Below the pieces are notes generated by a model. It ran no database searches. It had not been told where the DNA came from and saw only the letters and a program-made list of their open reading frames with translations. Of a stretch of 64,000 nt of DNA, positions 1 to 7,732 are shown in pieces (position 1 is the first letter of the stretch; the number at the start of each line of letters is the position of its first letter). Source of the stretch: Miniphocaeibacter sp964345925 (GTDB taxonomy: Bacteria > Bacillota > Clostridia > Tissierellales > Peptoniphilaceae); contig CAYFSP010000003.1 of the NCBI GenBank assembly GCA_964345925.1, positions 1 to 64,000 on the forward strand. The letters run 5' to 3'. Made by a program: the position numbers and the translations under genes.

Positions 1-63
1 ACAAATTATCTTGTTATAGAAAAATCTAATTTACAGAAAAGATTTCACATGGCCACATCATTT

Positions 64-1020
64 TTATTTTAAATCTCCTAAAGGGTTTTTGTTTATTGCA
101 TTTCTTAAACTTTCATCATCGACATGGGTATATATTTGAGTTGTAGCAACGGACGTATGTCCCAAAATTTCCTGTAAAATCTTTATATCTACATTACCAT
201 GCTTGTACATCAGAGTAGCAGCAGTATGCCTTAATTTATGTGTGGAGTATATTGAGGTATCAAAACCTGCTAATTCTAAATAATGATCCACACGTCTTTG
301 TATTCCTCGATTACTAAGTTTTGTTTTACGTATGCTAAGGAATAGATATTCATCATCAGATTCAGGTCTAACCTTCAAATACTCATCAATAGCTGTGTTA
401 CATGATCTATTTAAATAAATCGTTCTTTCCTTATTACCTTTACCAATTACTTGTAAGGTATCATTTTTGATATCCTTAATTCTTATATTGGATAATTCTG
501 AAAGTCTCATTCCACAATTTAAAAATAGTATCATTATAGCTTGATCTCTTTTTCTTATGACTTCATCTTCAGTTGTTTCTATAACCTTTAAAAATCTTAT
601 GGATTCGTCTAAAGTGAGGTATACTGGATTTCTTTTTTGCATTTTAGGCATTTCCAATTGTTCACTAGGATTGGAATCAATTACTTTTCTTATATTTACT
701 AAATATTTAAAGAAAGTTCTAATACTGGATGCTTTTCTAGCTCTTGTAGTGGAGCTGTCATTATGGTATCTATCCAAGTAGGCAAGATATGAATGTATAT
801 CTGCAAGTTCAATTTTAGATAAGTATTCAATAGAAAATTTTGTTATATCAATTTCATCAATTGATTTTAAATCATAGCTATTAGAATTAAATCTATAAGT
901 AATGTATTTTAAAAATTTAGCTATATCATATCCATATTCTTTAGTAGTATTTGGGGAACGACCTTTAATTGTTTCCATATAATCTAAGTAGTCATTTAAT
1001 ATAGTAGGGTAGTTTAACAT
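64..1020 (-). CDS. Tyrosine recombinase, XerC/XerD-like
   Basis: Site-specific tyrosine recombinase of 318 residues. The N-terminal SAM-like core-binding domain covers about residues 5-115 and the catalytic domain about 130-310. The full catalytic set is visible: R172 (in GMRLSEL), K194 (in IGKGNKER), H261 and R264 (in HKLRH), H288 (in LGH) and nucleophile Y297 (in IYTH). Length and sequence fit chromosomal Xer-like recombinases of clostridia rather than phage integrases with long arm-binding domains. The ATG follows a GGAG-type site. It stands alone with its own promoter at 1086-1114, and a perfect inverted repeat fills the leader. Whether it resolves chromosome dimers or acts on a local site cannot be told from sequence. 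The family call is firm, the XerC/XerD assignment is not. Confidence 0.93.
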   Translation of the reverse strand: MLNYPTILNDYLDYMETIKGRSPNTTKEYGYDIAKFLKYITYRFNSNSYDLKSIDEIDITKFSIEYLSKIELADIHSYLAYLDRYHNDSSTTRARKASSIRTFFKYLVNIRKVIDSNPSEQLEMPKMQKRNPVYLTLDESIRFLKVIETTEDEVIRKRDQAIMILFLNCGMRLSELSNIRIKDIKNDTLQVIGKGNKERTIYLNRSCNTAIDEYLKVRPESDDEYLFLSIRKTKLSNRGIQRRVDHYLELAGFDTSIYSTHKLRHTAATLMYKHGNVDIKILQEILGHTSVATTQIYTHVDDESLRNAINKNPLGDLK

Positions 1021-1043
1021 AATTTATCTCCTAAAAAATCTTT

Positions 1044-1081
1044 TTAAGTAGTCACAAAATAATAGTTTTGTGACTACTTAA
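1044..1081. repeat. Perfect 16-bp inverted repeat with 6-nt centre, xer leader
   Basis: Arms at 1044-1059 and 1066-1081 are exact reverse complements around the centre TAATAG. On the minus strand the repeat starts about 5 bases past the -10 hexamer and ends about 23 bases before the recombinase start codon, so it would form a hairpin at the extreme 5' end of the transcript. Nothing T-rich follows it, so it is not an ordinary terminator. It could be an operator, an mRNA-stabilising hairpin or a recombinase binding site, since the arm-6bp-arm layout resembles Xer core sites. Confidence 0.9.
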
Positions 1082-1085
1082 CCTT

Positions 1086-1114
1086 ATTATAAAATATAAT
1101 CAAGTTTTTGTAAA
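1086..1114 (-). promoter_or_regulatory. Sigma-A promoter of the recombinase gene
   Basis: On the minus strand, TTTACA (1114-1109) is followed after exactly 17 bases by TATAAT (1091-1086). The predicted start falls at the edge of the inverted repeat 1044-1081. Confidence 0.75.
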
Positions 1115-1416
1115 GAATTAGATATTTATTAGGTTTTATTGCATCTATAACAAAATCATAAAAATTGTATAAATTTAAAATATTTTTATAATACCTTATT
1201 ATATTTATTTTGGTTATGAAATATCTATATTACTATAAAAAAACAGAAAAGATTATTGGTTATACTTTTAGATTAAATATATTAAATTCGATACTACTAT
1301 TAATATACTTATTGCCAAATAATAAAATTAAGTATCCTATTAATCATATATAAATAAATAATAAATCTATTTTAAAAAGAAACTATTTATAATTAGAAAT
1401 TATACAAATATAATAA
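1115..1416. other. AT-rich intergenic stretch, nothing recognised
   Basis: About 300 bases between the recombinase promoter and the aminotransferase terminator. I see no convincing reading frame with a ribosome site, no tRNA fold and no repeat other than general AT richness. It may hold a degraded gene, but nothing supports this. Confidence 0.6.
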
Positions 1417-1460
1417 AAAAGGATAAAAGTCACTTAGTATAAGAAGACTTTTATCCTTTT
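1417..1460 (-). terminator. Intrinsic terminator after the aminotransferase
   Basis: Perfect 15-bp stem (1417-1431 with 1446-1460) and a 14-nt loop, followed on the minus strand by a run of Ts. It lies about 55 bases past the aminotransferase stop codon. Confidence 0.85.
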
Positions 1461-1513
1461 AGGTATAAATCATCGTCATATGTTTTCAAAGCTCTTAAAA
1501 GGCCATTTTAAAG

Positions 1514-2707
1514 CTATATTGCAAGATTAGTTAACTTTATAAGAGAATTCAAAGCATTTTTAATGGTTTCTTCATCAGTAGCATAAGAAATTCTAATAAA
1601 TTTATTATTACCGAAAGCAATTCCTGGTAAAACCGCAACATTAAAATCATCTAAAAGAATATTGGCTAAATCAGAAGCATCATTTATAATTATATCATTA
1701 TATTTTTTTCCAATTAAATATTTAATATTAATAAAACCATAAAAAGCTCCTGAAGGTTTAATCATACTTAACGTATTTGAATTATTTATAATATCAAATA
1801 CAATTTTAGAGCGTTTTTCAAATTGATTTATCATGTTCTGAATTTCTTCATCTTCATCCTTTAAAGCTATATATCCAGCATATTGAGCAACTGAATTTGC
1901 ACAAGAAGTAGCATGACTTTGAATTTTACTCATTAATCCAATAATATGTGAATTTGCTGCACAATATCCCAATCTCCAACCAGTCATTGCATAGCTTTTT
2001 GAAAAGCCACTTACAGTAATAGTTATTTCTTTTATTTCATTACTTAATGATGCAATACTACAATGTTTACCTACATAGTTTAATTTTTCATATATTTCAT
2101 CTGATATTATAAATATTTTATTTTTTAACGCCCAGCTTGCAATTGCTTTTAATTCATCCTTACTGTATACAGCACCAGTTGGATTAGAAGGATTTGTAAT
2201 TATAATGGCTTTAGTCTTATTAGTGAAATATTTATCAAGATCATCAACTGTAACTTTAAAGTCATTTTCATAACTAGTTTCTACAAAAACTGGAACACCT
2301 TCAGCTATTTTTGTCATTTCAGGGTAACTAACCCAGTATGGAGCAGGAATTAAAACTTCATCTAATGGATTACATATGGCCATTAAAGTATTTAAGATTG
2401 ATTGTTTGGCTCCAGTAGATACAATAATATTTTCAGGCTTAAACTCTAGATTATTAAATTTTTTTAATTTATTACAAATTTCTTGTCGTAATTCTATTAT
2501 TCCATTTGATGGTGTATATCTTGTCATACCATTTTCAATTGCGTATATTCCAGCGTTTCTAATATATTCTGGAGTGTCAAAATCAGGTTCTCCTGCAGTC
2601 AAATCCAAAATTGGTACACCACTTTTTATTAAGTTTTTCGCTTTAGCCGAAAAAGCTAAAGTCATAGAAGTTGATAAACTTTCTATTTTTTTACTATAGT
2701 TAATCAT
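1514..2707 (-). CDS. aspC: Class I/II aminotransferase, aspartate aminotransferase-like
   Basis: PLP-dependent fold-type I aminotransferase of 397 residues, most like aspartate aminotransferases of the clostridial AspC type (subgroup Ib). It would exchange amino groups between aspartate and 2-oxoglutarate. Visible landmarks are the substrate-loop region TAGEPDFDTP near residue 38, NPSNPTG near 172, D203 and Y206 in SDEIYE, the PLP lysine K237 in SGFSKSYAMTGWRLGY, and the C-terminal arginine in FIRISYA. I place the start at the ATG 2707, 7 bases after AGGGG; an upstream in-frame TTG at 2713 lies too close to that site. It follows the PHP gene by about 20 bases with no promoter between, so the two are probably cotranscribed. 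The exact amino-acid specificity is inferred. Confidence 0.92.
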   Translation of the reverse strand: MINYSKKIESLSTSMTLAFSAKAKNLIKSGVPILDLTAGEPDFDTPEYIRNAGIYAIENGMTRYTPSNGIIELRQEICNKLKKFNNLEFKPENIIVSTGAKQSILNTLMAICNPLDEVLIPAPYWVSYPEMTKIAEGVPVFVETSYENDFKVTVDDLDKYFTNKTKAIIITNPSNPTGAVYSKDELKAIASWALKNKIFIISDEIYEKLNYVGKHCSIASLSNEIKEITITVSGFSKSYAMTGWRLGYCAANSHIIGLMSKIQSHATSCANSVAQYAGYIALKDEDEEIQNMINQFEKRSKIVFDIINNSNTLSMIKPSGAFYGFINIKYLIGKKYNDIIINDASDLANILLDDFNVAVLPGIAFGNNKFIRISYATDEETIKNALNSLIKLTNLAI

Positions 2708-2726
2708 ATACAATCCCCTATCCTAT

Positions 2727-3548
2727 TTATATTCTTAAAAAATGTAAATTTTTAATTCTTTCAATATTCTTCTTATTTAAAGTATACCTTCCAATAAATT
2801 TTTTTTCATTTATTAATTTTCCATGACAATCACTTCCACAGGTTTGAATTAATTTATATTTATTGGCTAAATTATAATATTTTTCAATTTCTTCTAAACT
2901 ATGTTTAGAGTTTATTATCTCTAAACCATCTATTCCATTATTGATAATATCCATAACTATATTATCGTCTTTTATATCTCCTGGATGAGCCAGTATGGAT
3001 ACACCACCAGAGTTTTTTATAGCTGAAATTATTTCAATTGAAGTAATAGAAACTTTTGGAATATAAGCCAATCCATTAACTCCTAGATAGTTTTTAAAAG
3101 CATCTTTTACATTTTTGCATATTCCCTTATCCACTAGTATATAAGCAATATGGCTACGGCTTACAATATCTTTTTTAGAATATATTTTTAAATCCTTTTC
3201 AGTAATAGATATATTATATTCCTCTAGTTTTTTTAAAATTTTTTTTGTACGCTTTATTCTATTATCTTGAGCTATAGAAATAATTTTTTTAATTTCTTCA
3301 TTATTAATATCTATAAAGTATCCTAAAATATGTACTTCTTTAGAATTTATTGTAATACCAAATTCAATTCCAGGAATGAATTCAATATTAGAATATTCAG
3401 CTTTCTGTTTTGCATTAGGGATTCCAGAAGTTGTATCATGATCAGCTATTGCAAAACCATCTAAATTTAACTTTTCAATGGATTTTATTATTTCTTCAAC
3501 TGTTACAATTCCATCTGAATATATGGAATGAAGATGTAAATCATACAT
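2727..3548 (-). CDS. PHP-domain phosphoesterase (RNase AM / YciV family)
   Basis: Metal-dependent PHP phosphoesterase of 273 residues. Metal-binding motifs appear in the expected order: DLHLHS at residue 3 onwards, ADHDT near 36, a glutamate in PGIEFG near 60, LAHPG near 187 and CGSDCHG near 236. The insert between the third and fourth motifs matches the YciV/RNase AM (TrpH) group, which removes nucleotides from 5' ends of short RNAs or dephosphorylates 3',5'-nucleoside bisphosphates. It has its own promoter (3583-3611) and leads a two-gene unit with the aminotransferase. The substrate is inferred from the family only. Confidence 0.88.
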   Translation of the reverse strand: MYDLHLHSIYSDGIVTVEEIIKSIEKLNLDGFAIADHDTTSGIPNAKQKAEYSNIEFIPGIEFGITINSKEVHILGYFIDINNEEIKKIISIAQDNRIKRTKKILKKLEEYNISITEKDLKIYSKKDIVSRSHIAYILVDKGICKNVKDAFKNYLGVNGLAYIPKVSITSIEIISAIKNSGGVSILAHPGDIKDDNIVMDIINNGIDGLEIINSKHSLEEIEKYYNLANKYKLIQTCGSDCHGKLINEKKFIGRYTLNKKNIERIKNLHFLRI

Positions 3549-3582
3549 ATTTAATTTCTCCTAAAATATATTGAATAATACA

Positions 3583-3611
3583 ATTATATACTCGAATGCT
3601 CCAATTAACAA
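3583..3611 (-). promoter_or_regulatory. Sigma-A promoter of the PHP-aminotransferase unit
   Basis: Minus-strand TTGTTA (3611-3606), 17-base spacer, TATAAT (3588-3583), about 35 bases before the PHP start codon. Confidence 0.7.
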
Positions 3612-3677
3612 GGTAGAAGAGTAAACCGTTAAAGAATATACTGTAATTAAAGATTATATATAATAAAAAGTATAAAA

Positions 3678-3708
3678 AAAAGACTATGACATTATGTAAT
3701 AGTCTTTT
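3678..3708 (-). terminator. Intrinsic terminator after rny
   Basis: Ten-bp stem AAAAGACTAT/ATAGTCTTTT with an 11-nt loop, followed on the minus strand by a run of Ts, just past the rny stop codon. Confidence 0.85.
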
Positions 3709-3718
3709 GTTTTCTTTT

Positions 3719-5263
3719 TTATTTTGCGTAATCTGTAACTCGACTTTCTCTAATTACATTTACTTTAATCTGTCCTGGATATTCTAATTCATTTTCTATT
3801 CTCATAGAAATATCTCTTGCTAATAGGGTCATATCATCTTCTGATATATCTTCAGGTTTAACCATAATTCTTAACTCTCTACCTGCTTGTATAGCAAATG
3901 ATTTTTCTACACCATTAAATGAGTTTGAAATTTCTTCTAGATTTTCTAATCTTTGAATATAATTTTCTATAGCTTCTCTTCTAGCTCCTGGTCTAGCAGC
4001 TGAAATTGCATCGGCAGCCTGCACTAATATTGCTTCAATACTAGTTGGCTCCACATCACCATGATGGGATTCAATACAATTTATAACATCTGGCTTTTCT
4101 TTAAAACGTTTTGCCGCTTGGACTCCTAATTCAACATGTGGACCTTCTATTTCATGATCTAAGGCTTTACCTATATCATGTAATAATCCACCTCTTTTGG
4201 CTAGCTTTATATCTGCTCCTAATTCAGCAGCAAGCATTCCAGCTATATTGGAAACCTCTATAGAATGTTTTAAAACATTTTGTCCATAACTTGTTCTATA
4301 ATGTAATTTTCCAAGAAGTTTAACTATCTCAGGATGTACACCGTGTACATTTGTTTCATCACAAGCATTTTCACCATTGATCTTTATAGTTTGATCTACT
4401 TCTTTAGTAGCTTTTTCAACCATATCCTCAATTCTAGTTGGATGGATTCTTCCATCGACTATAAGTTTTTCTAATGCAATTCTTGATATTTCTCTTCTTA
4501 CTGGATTAAAGGCTGATAAAACAACGGCTTCTGGAGTATCATCAATAATCAAATCAACTCCTGTTAAAGTTTCAAAAGCTCTTATATTCCTTCCTTCTCT
4601 ACCAATAATTCTACCTTTCATTTCATCATTAGGTAAAGATACAACTGAAACAGTTGATTCTGCAACATAGTCTGCTGCATATCTTTGAATTGAACTTGTA
4701 ATAATCTCTTTGGCATATTCATCTGCCTTGTCTCTGGTTTTGGCTTCTAGTTCCTTAATAATCATTGCTTGTTCATGAGTAACTTGCTCTCTTAAATCGT
4801 TTAGCAAAACATTTTTTGCTTCTTCTTGAGTCATATTAGCAATTTTTTCTAACTCCTGAAGTTGTTTGTCTACAATTTCTTGAATTTGTTTTTCTTTCAT
4901 TTCAACATTTTTGATTTCTGCATCTAATTTAGCATTTTTTTTCTCTAAATTTTCACTTTTCTTTTCAAGATTTTCTTCCTTTTGTAGAATTCTTTTTTCA
5001 GATTTTTGAATTTCTTGTCTTCTTTCACGATTTTCTTTTTCTTGATCGGTTCTTAATTTAAAAATTTCATCTTTTGCTTCAACTAACATAGCTTTTTTAG
5101 TTGAATCTGCTTCTTTACCAGCATCTTCAATAATTTTGGCTGCATAAATTTCTGCACTTCCGATATTTTTCTCAGAAATGTTCTTTCTGATTAAAAATCC
5201 GACTAACAAGCCGATTATAAGGGTGATTATACCAGTAAAAACAGTAATTAATACGTTATCCAA
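3719..5263 (-). CDS. rny: Ribonuclease Y
   Basis: Membrane-anchored endoribonuclease that starts mRNA decay in Gram-positive bacteria. From the N-terminus: one transmembrane helix (about residues 5-25), a long charged coiled coil (about 30-200, Glu/Lys rich), a KH RNA-binding domain with the GRIIGREGRNIRAFE motif, and an HD phosphohydrolase domain with LLHDIGKALDHE. About 514 residues, as in other members. The GGGGG ribosome site touches a GTG at 5272, so the TTG at 5263, 8-9 bases downstream, is the more plausible start. Its strong promoter sits directly downstream of the Rad50-like cluster and the leader carries a perfect hairpin (5307-5340), which might matter for autoregulation by an mRNA-decay enzyme. 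Confidence 0.96.
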   Translation of the reverse strand: MDNVLITVFTGIITLIIGLLVGFLIRKNISEKNIGSAEIYAAKIIEDAGKEADSTKKAMLVEAKDEIFKLRTDQEKENRERRQEIQKSEKRILQKEENLEKKSENLEKKNAKLDAEIKNVEMKEKQIQEIVDKQLQELEKIANMTQEEAKNVLLNDLREQVTHEQAMIIKELEAKTRDKADEYAKEIITSSIQRYAADYVAESTVSVVSLPNDEMKGRIIGREGRNIRAFETLTGVDLIIDDTPEAVVLSAFNPVRREISRIALEKLIVDGRIHPTRIEDMVEKATKEVDQTIKINGENACDETNVHGVHPEIVKLLGKLHYRTSYGQNVLKHSIEVSNIAGMLAAELGADIKLAKRGGLLHDIGKALDHEIEGPHVELGVQAAKRFKEKPDVINCIESHHGDVEPTSIEAILVQAADAISAARPGARREAIENYIQRLENLEEISNSFNGVEKSFAIQAGRELRIMVKPEDISEDDMTLLARDISMRIENELEYPGQIKVNVIRESRVTDYAK

Positions 5264-5306
5264 GTAACGCACCCCCTCTAAAATATTTAATTTTCAAATT
5301 CCATAA

Positions 5307-5340
5307 AAATATAACAAAATATTAAAATTTTGTTATATTT
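5307..5340. repeat. Perfect 14-bp inverted repeat in the rny leader
   Basis: Arms 5307-5320 and 5327-5340 are exact reverse complements around a 6-nt centre. It begins within about 10 bases of the rny -10 box on the minus strand, so it forms the 5' end of the rny mRNA. It could also terminate transcripts arriving from the ATPase gene at 5395. The stem is almost entirely A-T apart from one C-G pair. Confidence 0.8.
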
Positions 5341-5348
5341 ATATAATA

Positions 5349-5377
5349 AGTATAAACTTTGTATGAAAAATTGTCAA
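5349..5377 (-). promoter_or_regulatory. Sigma-A promoter of rny
   Basis: Minus-strand consensus TTGACA (5377-5372), 17-base spacer, TATACT (5354-5349), just after the stop codon of the split-ATPase gene. Confidence 0.85.
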
Positions 5378-5394
5378 GAAATAGACTTTAGCTA

Positions 5395-6051
5395 TTAAAA
5401 GTTTATCGTTTCTATATGGGATATTAAATTACTTTTAGAAATTCTATATCCTTTGTCTCCGATTGAAGAAATATGCTCATTATGTGAAATTAAAATAATT
5501 TGTTTATCAAATTCTTCTGAAACCTTTTTAATAAAATTTGAAACATTGAATATAAAATCTTCGCTAACATGTTTAGCTGGTTCATCCAATATTAAAGGTC
5601 CATTAATACTAGGTGAGTACTTTAAGAGAAATGCCAACCTTAATGCTAAGGATAATATATCTATTACTCCTCCTCCTCTACTATCTTGAATCTTATATTT
5701 ATAAACATTATCTTCCTGTTTTTCAATAATGAAAAACTCTGCACTATTTTTTCCGCGAGATTGGCTTAATTCTATTTCAAATTCCATATCAGAATTGAAT
5801 ACTAATTTAAGACAACTCGTAACAATACTTTTTATTTGTACACTAGCCTGTTCTCTAGAAAAGTCTGCTGTCTGCTTTAATAGAGTATCAACTAAAATAA
5901 GCTCTTCACTATTCTCTAATAATCTTTCTATTTTTTTCTCTATTCTAAATATATTTTCATCTATTGATTTCTTTTCACCTAAGGATAGTTGATATTTGTT
6001 TTTTCTTTTAAAAAAAATATCTTTTATATCATCATATTTAATATCTATCAT
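5395..6051 (-). CDS. C-terminal half of a split Rad50/SbcC-like ATPase
   Basis: A 218-residue protein carrying the C-terminal half of an ABC/SMC-type ATPase. It has a short N-terminal coil (about 10-65), an ABC signature-like stretch with SRGGG at 124-128, a Walker B segment PLILDEP at 152-158, and a switch histidine in LISHNEH near 190. No Walker A is present; that lies in the protein encoded at 6290-7732. In ordinary Rad50/SbcC these halves sit in one chain joined by a zinc-hook coiled coil, so this looks like a naturally split Rad50 that must assemble in trans. Its ATG shares one base with the preceding stop codon (TAATG), implying translational coupling. The assignment rests on motifs; no name is established. 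Confidence 0.8.
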   Translation of the reverse strand: MIDIKYDDIKDIFFKRKNKYQLSLGEKKSIDENIFRIEKKIERLLENSEELILVDTLLKQTADFSREQASVQIKSIVTSCLKLVFNSDMEFEIELSQSRGKNSAEFFIIEKQEDNVYKYKIQDSRGGGVIDILSLALRLAFLLKYSPSINGPLILDEPAKHVSEDFIFNVSNFIKKVSEEFDKQIILISHNEHISSIGDKGYRISKSNLISHIETINF

Positions 6052-6287
6052 TATATATCCTCAGGTAACAATTTACTCGCTTCAAAAAGCAAGCCATCTA
6101 TTTCATTCTCTAAATTTCTTATTTCATTTTCTAAATTCTCTGGCTCTACTCCAAGCTTTTTTATTTCTTCTATCAATTCATTTTTTTGTTTATTTAAGCT
6201 TTCTAAAGTGGATTCGGCCCTAGCTCTCTTTATTTTTGCATCATCTAGTTTAGTTTTTAATGTGTTTATTTCTTTACTATAATCCAT
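6051..6287 (-). CDS. Small coiled-coil protein of the split Rad50-like module
   Basis: A 78-residue, highly charged protein that looks like heptad-rich coiled coil throughout (Lys/Glu/Leu pattern), broken once near GVEPENLENE. It has no membrane segment or enzyme motif. It lies between the genes for the two ATPase halves, 2 bases after one and overlapping the next by one base, so it is surely cotranslated with them. A reasonable reading is that it supplies part of the returning coil after the zinc hook. I know no characterised homologue, and an independent regulatory role is possible. Confidence 0.75.
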   Translation of the reverse strand: MDYSKEINTLKTKLDDAKIKRARAESTLESLNKQKNELIEEIKKLGVEPENLENEIRNLENEIDGLLFEASKLLPEDI

Positions 6288-6289
6288 AA

Positions 6290-7732
6290 TTACACCTCAT
6301 ATTCTTCAATAATTTTATCAATATGTTCCTTATCCAGCTCATTAAAACAGAAAGGGCATATTGAAGCTTTTTGTAACAGATCAGTATAATTGATAACAGT
6401 TTTATTGTTTTCATCAATTAACTTATTCATTTCATCTTCATATAATTTAATATTTCCATTTATGATTTTTAGAGATTTTAAAATATTTTTTAGTATTTCT
6501 AATTTATTTACTTTTGAATTCATAATTTTAAAATCATCTTCCAAATTAGAAATATATGAAAATTGTTTCATATACTTCTTGCCATTATTAATTCTAGTTA
6601 ATATTTCATTATTTTTAATAAATAGATTGTTTATTAGATTATATCTGTATAAAAGCTTATCTAATTTTTTATAATTATTCTCCAGAGGAATAATATCCAA
6701 TTTGTTTAAAACTTTTAAAAGTCTTGTAATATTAATATCTACAGGTAATAATTTACTTTGTATTAAATCCAACTGGTTAAATCTTAAAATATTGGCTTGT
6801 AATTTTGTATAAATGTAAATAAGTCTATCTATTTTACTAGTTTTATCAATAATGTTTTTTTCGCTATTGATTTGTATATTTATATTGTTTAATTTTTCTG
6901 ATATATTTTTCAATTTTGATAGTCTTATAGCATAAATAGATAACTTATCAGTTAAATCAGTAATTAAATCAATTTTATCAAATCTATTTATATATGAAAG
7001 AGTATTGTTAATATTGGTATTTAAATTTTTGAAATTAATATATTTAGATTTCAAATTATTGTTGAATATGTTCTTATTTTCTATTTTAGCAAGCAACTTT
7101 TCAATATATATAATTTCTTTTTCTTCATCTTCTAGAAAATCATAATTGCTTAACATGGATTTTTGAAATTTTAATTCCTTCTCCAATGATTTTTTTTCAG
7201 AATTTATTTCGTTAATATCTCTAGAAAGTTTATTTAAAGCTAAATCAATATTTTCTACACCTGCTAATTTCCCAATGGCAATGGCTTTAATTGATGGTGT
7301 GGAAGTAAGCAGGAAGGGGCTTTCCAATTGATCTGATATATTTAAAGATATAAGATTGTTACCATCTAGTTCAACTTTTTTTATTCCTGTTAACTCTACA
7401 ATCTCTTCTGGAACTTTCGTACCAAAGCCTTCAAATCTTTCTTCAACACCATTGGGATATGTGATTTCATAATAGTTTTTAGATTTACTTCTGCCTCTTT
7501 TTATTATTAGATTATCATCAAAATATAGTATGACATTGGATTCAGTAGTACCTTTTCTAATGAAGTCAGTACCAGATGGTTCATTGAACAAAACCCATTT
7601 TATAGCTCTTATAATCGCTGTTTTACCACTATCAGAAGGACCTATAATGACGTTTACCCTATCATCAAAATATAAATCCGTATATTTATGTGATTGAAAG
7701 TTAATTAACTCTATTCTTTTAAGATATTTCAT
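6290..7732 (-). CDS. N-terminal half of a split Rad50/SbcC-like ATPase, ending at a zinc hook
   Basis: A 480-residue protein starting with an SMC-type ATPase half: the N-terminal strand KRIELINFQSH, Walker A GPSDSGKT at 31-38, and the ABC half up to about residue 160. A long Asn/Lys/Ile-rich coiled coil follows (about 165-450), and it ends in a CPFC zinc-hook motif at C459-C462 only 18 residues from the C-terminus. Walker B and signature motifs are absent and occur in the 218-residue protein encoded at 5395-6051. It overlaps the upstream Mre11-like nuclease gene by 4 bases. Family knowledge: Rad50/Mre11 (SbcC/SbcD, phage T4 gp46/gp47) process DNA ends. Inference: this ATPase works only with its partner half and the nuclease. 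Confidence 0.85.
   Translation of the reverse strand: MKYLKRIELINFQSHKYTDLYFDDRVNVIIGPSDSGKTAIIRAIKWVLFNEPSGTDFIRKGTTESNVILYFDDNLIIKRGRSKSKNYYEITYPNGVEERFEGFGTKVPEEIVELTGIKKVELDGNNLISLNISDQLESPFLLTSTPSIKAIAIGKLAGVENIDLALNKLSRDINEINSEKKSLEKELKFQKSMLSNYDFLEDEEKEIIYIEKLLAKIENKNIFNNNLKSKYINFKNLNTNINNTLSYINRFDKIDLITDLTDKLSIYAIRLSKLKNISEKLNNINIQINSEKNIIDKTSKIDRLIYIYTKLQANILRFNQLDLIQSKLLPVDINITRLLKVLNKLDIIPLENNYKKLDKLLYRYNLINNLFIKNNEILTRINNGKKYMKQFSYISNLEDDFKIMNSKVNKLEILKNILKSLKIINGNIKLYEDEMNKLIDENNKTVINYTDLLQKASICPFCFNELDKEHIDKIIEEYEV

Noticed and set aside
1044..1081. A terminator of the aminotransferase gene
   Set aside because: It lies downstream of the recombinase promoter, has no T-run, and the aminotransferase already has a good terminator at 1417-1460.
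1..1500. A prophage or integrative element edge, because of the recombinase gene
   Set aside because: No tRNA, att-like direct repeats, excisionase or phage genes are near, and the protein lacks an arm-binding domain typical of integrases.
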